DNA from: Salegentibacter_A chungangensis
GTDB taxonomy: Bacteria > Bacteroidota > Bacteroidia > Flavobacteriales > Flavobacteriaceae
DNA: 64,000 nucleotides
Assembly (NCBI RefSeq): GCF_042678405.1
Contig: NZ_JBHTLI010000001.1
Span: forward strand, 310,001 to 374,000
Reading direction: 5' to 3'
Made by a program: the position numbers and the translations under genes. The notes under the pieces are model-generated. The model made no database searches. It saw nothing but the letters and a program-made list of their open reading frames with translations, and was not told the DNA's origin. Shown piece after piece: positions 60,161 through 64,000 of the stretch. Every line of letters starts with the position of its first letter. Position 1 is the first letter of the stretch.

Positions 60161-60814
60161 ATGACCAATCCTTCTATCATAGAGAACACCATAGAATTTG
60201 TAAAGGAGACCCTGGAGGGAGCCGAAGGTGGCCACGACTGGTTCCATATAGAAAGGGTTTATAATAACTCCAAACTCATCGCCAAAGGTGAAGAAGCCGA
60301 TAAGCTTATTGTAGAACTTGGCGCCCTCCTGCACGATATTGCCGATTCCAAATTCCATAACGGCGACGAAAGCCTGGGCCCCAAAGTAGCTGATGAGTTC
60401 CTGAAGACCCAGGATGCTTCTGAAGAAGTACGAAACCACGTGATAAAGATCATCGAAAACATCTCTTTTAAAGGCGGGAATACCGAACGTAAATTCAGTT
60501 CGGCAGAGCTGGATATCGTTCAGGATGCCGACAGGCTGGATGCGCTTGGAGCGATAGGCGTTGCCCGTGCCTTCAACTACGGAGGTTTTAAAGGAAGGGC
60601 GCTTTTTGATCCCAAGGTCAAACCGAACCTTGATATGACCAAGGAAGAGTACAAGGCTTCCACCGCCCCAACCATTAACCATTTCTATGAGAAACTGCTT
60701 CTTCTAAAAGACAGGATGAATACCGAAACAGGCAAGAGAATTGCTGAAGAAAGGCATAGGTTTATGGAAGATTACCTGAAACAGTTCTATGCCGAATGGG
60801 AAGGTCTGGCTTAG
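60161..60814 (+). CDS. HD domain phosphohydrolase
   Basis: A 217-residue HD-superfamily hydrolase. With this start the metal ligands lie in GGHDWFHIERV (first His), LLHDIAD (HD) and VQDADRLDALGA (the later Asp). Relatives are phosphohydrolases of nucleotides or other phosphate esters; the substrate here is not known. I prefer the ATG at 60161 because family members start with about a dozen residues before the IEFVKETL helix. An ATG at 60131, overlapping the plsC stop, would add ten residues. It converges with the radical SAM gene over 4 bp. Confidence 0.88.
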   Translation: MTNPSIIENTIEFVKETLEGAEGGHDWFHIERVYNNSKLIAKGEEADKLIVELGALLHDIADSKFHNGDESLGPKVADEFLKTQDASEEVRNHVIKIIENISFKGGNTERKFSSAELDIVQDADRLDALGAIGVARAFNYGGFKGRALFDPKVKPNLDMTKEEYKASTAPTINHFYEKLLLLKDRMNTETGKRIAEERHRFMEDYLKQFYAEWEGLA

Positions 60815-61887
60815 AAAAGCTTTAGCTGCCCGTCTTTAAATTCTTCGTGCAGGTCGCAGTTCAGGCTGAACTTCTTTCGGTCTTTCAGATATTTGTTTTT
60901 AGCGATCTTAAACTGCTGGGCTACCTGGGTTGCAAACTCCCCTTCGCCCTTCATTCTTGTTCCAAACCGGCTGTCGTTAAGGCTGCCCCCGTGAATATTT
61001 TCGATCTGATGAAGCACCTTATCGGCCCTGTCTGGCATCGCTTTTTTTATCCAGTCGGTAAAAATACCTCCTATAGCGCCGTTCAGGCGTACAATGGTAT
61101 AACCTACACTTAAGGCTCCCCTTTCCGAAATTTCTTTCACCAACGGCATAATCTCGTGACTGTTAATGGAAGGGATTATGGGGGCCATCATCACGTTCAC
61201 CGGAATCCCTTCCGCTGAAAGTCTTTCCACGGTCTGCAGGCGTTTTTTTATGCTCGCCGTTCTTGGCTCCAGTACCCTTCGGGTTTCTTCAGCCAAAGAA
61301 GTCACTGATATGTTAACGTGCACCAGGTCATCTTTTGCCAGTTCCTTAAGAAGATCCAGGTCCCTTTGAACAAGTGCATTCTTGGTGATAATTCCCACCG
61401 GATGACGGTATTTAAGGAAAGTCTGCAGGAGTCTTCTGGTAATCTGCAGCTTCTTTTCTATGGGCTGATAGCAATCGGTATTTCCGGAAAGCACTATGGG
61501 ACTTGCCTGCCAGCTTTTGCTGCTGAGTTTCTTTTCAAGCAGTTCCACGGCGTTTTGCTTTACCAGTATCTTTTGCTCAAAATCGAGCCCGGCGCTATAC
61601 CCCCAGTATTCGTGCGAATTTCGGGCATAGCAATAGATACAGCCGTGTTCACAACCCTGGTACGGATTCAGCGAATAATTAAGCCCAACGTCCGGACTGT
61701 TCACTTTATTAACAATGGTTTTTGGAAAGGTATCTATCAGGCTTGTTCTGGAGTCTCTTACCTCATCCCCTTCCGCAGCGCAGTAATTCAGGAAGTCATC
61801 ACGAAACTCGTGGCTGTGCGCATCAAACTTATTATGAACATTTTGTTGCGCTCCCCTTCCTTTTATAAAATCCTGTGATAAAGACAT
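60811..61887 (-). CDS. PA0069 family radical SAM protein
   Basis: A 358-residue radical SAM enzyme. The [4Fe-4S] motif is CEHGCIYC (Cys79, Cys83, Cys86, CxxxCxxC) and is preceded by YSLNPYQG. GIITKNALVQRDLDLL and NVMMAPIIPSINSHEI belong to the SPL-like TIM barrel. It resembles the spore-photoproduct-lyase-like family named after PA0069; the substrate is unknown. I start at the ATG at 61887, which begins the family N-terminus. The frame open to 61932 runs through the inverted repeat and a -7 box, so it is unlikely to be translated. Confidence 0.9.
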   Translation of the reverse strand: MSLSQDFIKGRGAQQNVHNKFDAHSHEFRDDFLNYCAAEGDEVRDSRTSLIDTFPKTIVNKVNSPDVGLNYSLNPYQGCEHGCIYCYARNSHEYWGYSAGLDFEQKILVKQNAVELLEKKLSSKSWQASPIVLSGNTDCYQPIEKKLQITRRLLQTFLKYRHPVGIITKNALVQRDLDLLKELAKDDLVHVNISVTSLAEETRRVLEPRTASIKKRLQTVERLSAEGIPVNVMMAPIIPSINSHEIMPLVKEISERGALSVGYTIVRLNGAIGGIFTDWIKKAMPDRADKVLHQIENIHGGSLNDSRFGTRMKGEGEFATQVAQQFKIAKNKYLKDRKKFSLNCDLHEEFKDGQLKLF

Positions 61888-61891
61888 ATCA

Positions 61892-61899
61892 CAAAAATA
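61892..61899 (-). promoter_or_regulatory. Candidate TAnnTTTG promoter of the radical SAM gene
   Basis: TATTTTTG on the minus strand ends 4 nt before the ATG at 61887, so the mRNA would be leaderless. Confidence 0.45.
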
Positions 61900-61935
61900 T
61901 GGATTATTTCCTTTTTTACGGAAATAATCCATATT
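61896..61935. repeat. Perfect 16-bp inverted repeat
   Basis: AATATGGATTATTTCC (61896-61911) and GGAAATAATCCATATT (61920-61935) are exact reverse complements around an 8-nt loop. It sits between the enoyl-CoA hydratase stop and the radical SAM start. It may terminate the hydratase transcript (TTTTTG follows on the minus strand) or be a regulator site overlapping the radical SAM promoter. Confidence 0.7.
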
Positions 61936-61955
61936 AAGTTTTTCTTATTTGGGAA

Positions 61956-62738
61956 CTATTTTCCCGGAAAGTCGGCTTTGCGTTTATTCAGAAAGGCTGA
62001 TGTACCTTCTTTAAAGTCGCCGGTACCAAAGGAGTTTCCGAATTCCTCGATCTCAGTTTCGAAGCCGTTCACCCCGGCTTCATAATTAGCATTAACCGCT
62101 TTGATCGCAGCTTTAATAGCCACCATCGAATTCTTCATAATCTTGGCCGCAATATTTTCAGCAAATTCAAGCAGTTCCTCCTGGCTGGTCACGTGGTTCA
62201 CCAGGTTGTACTGAAGCGCCTGGTTGGCGTCTATCATTCCTGCGGTCATTATCATTTCCATAGCCCGGCCTTTGCCTACAAGCTGTGGCAGGCGCTGTGT
62301 TCCTCCATAGCCAGGGATCACTCCTAAAGATACTTCGGGAAGCCCCATTTTGGCATTTTCACTGGCAACTCTAAAATGAGCGGCCATAGCCAGCTCCAGT
62401 CCGCCCCCAAGAGCGAATCCGTTTACGGCTGCAATAACCGGTTTGGAATAATTGGCAACATAATCGAACAATTTCTTCTGCCCTTCAGCCGCAAGCTTCT
62501 TTCCTTTTTCAGCAGAAAAATCGGCGAATTCGCTGATATCTGCTCCGGCCACAAAGGCTTTTTCTCCGGTGCCGGTAAGGATCACCACTTTCACCTCATC
62601 TTCCATCCCTTCATTAGCAAAGGCCTGGTGAAGCTCTTCAATGGTATCGCGGTTTAAAGCATTTAATTTTGAAGGCCTGTTGATGGTAATTCGAAGAATG
62701 CCTTCGTTCTCTTCAGTTAAGATATTCTGATAACTCAT
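61956..62738 (-). CDS. Enoyl-CoA hydratase/isomerase (crotonase) family protein
   Basis: A 260-residue crotonase. Both catalytic glutamates of enoyl-CoA hydratases are present with the standard 20-residue spacing: Glu115 in GGGLELAMA and Glu135 in GLPEVSLGV; the oxyanion-hole segment AFVAGADISEF is intact. It is therefore probably a true 2-trans-enoyl-CoA hydratase for short-chain fatty acid or amino acid catabolism. It starts 3 nt after the stop of the histidine kinase gene, so the two are probably cotranscribed even though no functional tie is evident. Confidence 0.93.
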   Translation of the reverse strand: MSYQNILTEENEGILRITINRPSKLNALNRDTIEELHQAFANEGMEDEVKVVILTGTGEKAFVAGADISEFADFSAEKGKKLAAEGQKKLFDYVANYSKPVIAAVNGFALGGGLELAMAAHFRVASENAKMGLPEVSLGVIPGYGGTQRLPQLVGKGRAMEMIMTAGMIDANQALQYNLVNHVTSQEELLEFAENIAAKIMKNSMVAIKAAIKAVNANYEAGVNGFETEIEEFGNSFGTGDFKEGTSAFLNKRKADFPGK

Positions 62739-62741
62739 AGT

Positions 62742-64000
62742 TTATGATTTTGGAAATCGCACCTTAAAGATAGTGCCTTTATTTGGTTTTGAAGTAAAAC
62801 TGATGCTCCCGTTATAGGTCTCCACAAGGTTCTTCACCATTGCCAGCCCAAGGCCCATTCCACTTGATTTAGTGGTGAATTTCGGTTCAAACACCTTGTC
62901 TTTGTTCTCCTCGGAAATCCCTGCACCATTATCACAAATAGACATACACACCGCATCCTTTTCGTTATGAATGCTCACCACTATCTTGGGATCCGGGGTT
63001 TCCTTAAGGGCCTGGATGGAGTTCTTCACAAGGTTGGTCACCACGCGAATGAGTTGTGTCCTGTCAAATTTTGCCAGGATCTCCTCTTCTTCAGAAGAAA
63101 ATACGATATAATCTTCGTTAAAGATATCCAGTGCCAGTTTAACGATCTTAGGCACATTAAGGGTCTCGCTTTGCTGGGCCGGCATTTTCGCGAAATTAGA
63201 AAAGGCAGAAGCTATGGAGCTCATCGTATCGATCTGGTTGATGAGCGTGTTGCTGTATTCTTTTACTTTAATGTCGATATCGGGATCGTTCTTATCGAAA
63301 TTACGCTGAAAGCTCTGTACGCTCAAACGCATAGGTGTAAGCGGATTCTTGATCTCGTGTGCCACCTGTTTAGCCATTTCGCGCCAGGCCTGCTCCCGTT
63401 CCCCTGTAGCCAGTTTCACGGCACTTTCTTCCAGCTCATCTATCATACTGTTGTAAGCCGAAACCAAAGCATAGATCTCTTCGGAAGCATTACTGATCTC
63501 TATCTTCTGGTTCCGCTTGTCAAGCCGGGTCTGGTTGATCTTATCTGAAATGATCTTAAGCGATTTGGTAATATACCTCGAAAGCAGAAAAGACATTAAA
63601 ATGGCCAGAACAAGCATAAAGAGATAGATTTCCCCCATTCTCATAAGGAAATTGTTAAGATCACGGTTCAGCAGGCTGTCATCCTGCACATAAGGCAGGT
63701 AGAGTATGGCCAGGGGCTTGAACTTATTATCGGTGACATAGGTATAGGAAGACTGGAATTTCTGCCCGTTTACCTCAGATTTCTTAAGGTATCGTCTGTC
63801 TGAAGAAGCATCCAGTTTTTTGATAATTTCAGGGTCGATATGCGCGTCGGTGGTGTCCTTAAAGAAAGACTCTTCAGACTTTACAAGAAGATCCCCTTTA
63901 AGGTCATAAATCTTAATGGGCATTTCGTGCACCTGAGCCATTTCATAAATCTTGTCCCGCTCCTTGAAAATAGGCTCAATATTCTCAGTATTCACAATAA
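62742..64000 (-). CDS. NtrY-like sensor histidine kinase, N-terminus outside window
   Basis: The minus-strand frame is open to the window end, so the N-terminus, with a first transmembrane segment and part of the sensor domain, lies beyond it; a GTG at 63995 is not a credible start. The visible part holds a periplasmic-type sensor stretch, a transmembrane segment (YLFMLVLAILMSFLLSRYI), HAMP, the H box AKQVAHEIKNPLTPMRLSVQ, and a catalytic domain with NLVKNSIQALKE, DNGAGIS and SSGMGLGLAMVKNLVE. The H-box form and HAMP arrangement are NtrY-like. The signal and partner regulator are not in the window. Confidence 0.9.
   Translation of the reverse strand, partial: IVNTENIEPIFKERDKIYEMAQVHEMPIKIYDLKGDLLVKSEESFFKDTTDAHIDPEIIKKLDASSDRRYLKKSEVNGQKFQSSYTYVTDNKFKPLAILYLPYVQDDSLLNRDLNNFLMRMGEIYLFMLVLAILMSFLLSRYITKSLKIISDKINQTRLDKRNQKIEISNASEEIYALVSAYNSMIDELEESAVKLATGEREQAWREMAKQVAHEIKNPLTPMRLSVQSFQRNFDKNDPDIDIKVKEYSNTLINQIDTMSSIASAFSNFAKMPAQQSETLNVPKIVKLALDIFNEDYIVFSSEEEEILAKFDRTQLIRVVTNLVKNSIQALKETPDPKIVVSIHNEKDAVCMSICDNGAGISEENKDKVFEPKFTTKSSGMGLGLAMVKNLVETYNGSISFTSKPNKGTIFKVRFPKS

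Noticed and set aside
61318..61878. 186-codon antisense frame in the radical SAM gene
   Set aside because: The opposite strand encodes the CxxxCxxC enzyme; the antisense frame has no supporting feature.

Overview
The window looks like a chromosomal segment of a marine-type member of the Flavobacteriaceae (Bacteroidota), close to the Gramella/Christiangramia or Salegentibacter group. The evidence is the DUF2480, DUF3078, DUF5689 and THC0290_0291-type proteins, the many TonB-dependent receptors (TBDRs) with N-terminal carboxypeptidase-regulatory-like domains, signal peptides ending in AQ, and the Bacteroidota promoter word TAnnTTTG in front of many genes. The genus is an inference. I see no transposase, prophage, CRISPR array or rRNA operon. 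The genes at both window edges (DUF2480 protein; NtrY-like kinase) are cut by the window, not broken.

Layout. 1-4.0 kb: DUF2480, DUF3078, HflX and two small secreted proteins. 4.0-16.1 kb: the most distinctive block, with two paralogous TBDRs, each followed by a non-SusD lipoprotein (DUF5689/choice-of-anchor J; a repeat lipoprotein), plus a secreted EEP-fold nuclease and a lipoprotein endonuclease I carrying three Ig-like domains. I read it as a candidate surface system for degrading and importing extracellular nucleic acid or its products. 16.2-20.9 kb: a tight operon DUF3108 - tryptophan 2,3-dioxygenase - M23 peptidase - glucose-6-phosphate isomerase. 21.2-23.6 kb: the tyrosine-catabolic pair hppD/hmgA, with a palindrome upstream of hmgA. 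23.7-27.8 kb: a patatin-BamA-like outer-membrane protein and UvrC. 27.9-30.8 kb: rimB-like protease, rimK, AstE-like deacylase and 5-FTHF cyclo-ligase with overlapping ends. 30.8-34.0 kb: PAS kinase plus single-domain response regulator, lspA, and a secreted DUF4097-like protein. 34.1-37.9 kb: ileS with a TraR/DksA protein that has lost its zinc cysteines. 38-41.2 kb: recO and a haem-type TBDR. 41.3-46.2 kb: gdhA, a THC0290_0291-type protein, and an NAD-salvage operon macro domain - pncB - pncA. 46.4-46.6 kb: two tRNA-Asn genes, next to a large, probably lineage-specific repeat lipoprotein. 49.3-51.4 kb: rseP and a SCO protein.

51.5-57.9 kb is a metal-homeostasis block: feoA-feoB-Cys-rich small protein, a ZIP transporter with a DtxR/MntR regulator, and a divergent TBDR. 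A TTTAGG-N4-TCTAAA dyad in the shared intergenic region is a good candidate operator for that regulator. 57.9-64 kb: TerB-DnaJ protein, bacilliredoxin, PlsC acyltransferase, HD hydrolase, PA0069-type radical SAM protein, enoyl-CoA hydratase and the edge-truncated histidine kinase. Three genes (hflX, uvrC, the radical SAM gene) have a TAnnTTTG box ending only 4-5 nt before the start codon, which suggests leaderless transcripts. The only gene-free stretch over 300 bp is 20856-21175, which holds a bidirectional hairpin, the promoter of the kynA-pgi operon and a 25-codon orphan ORF.
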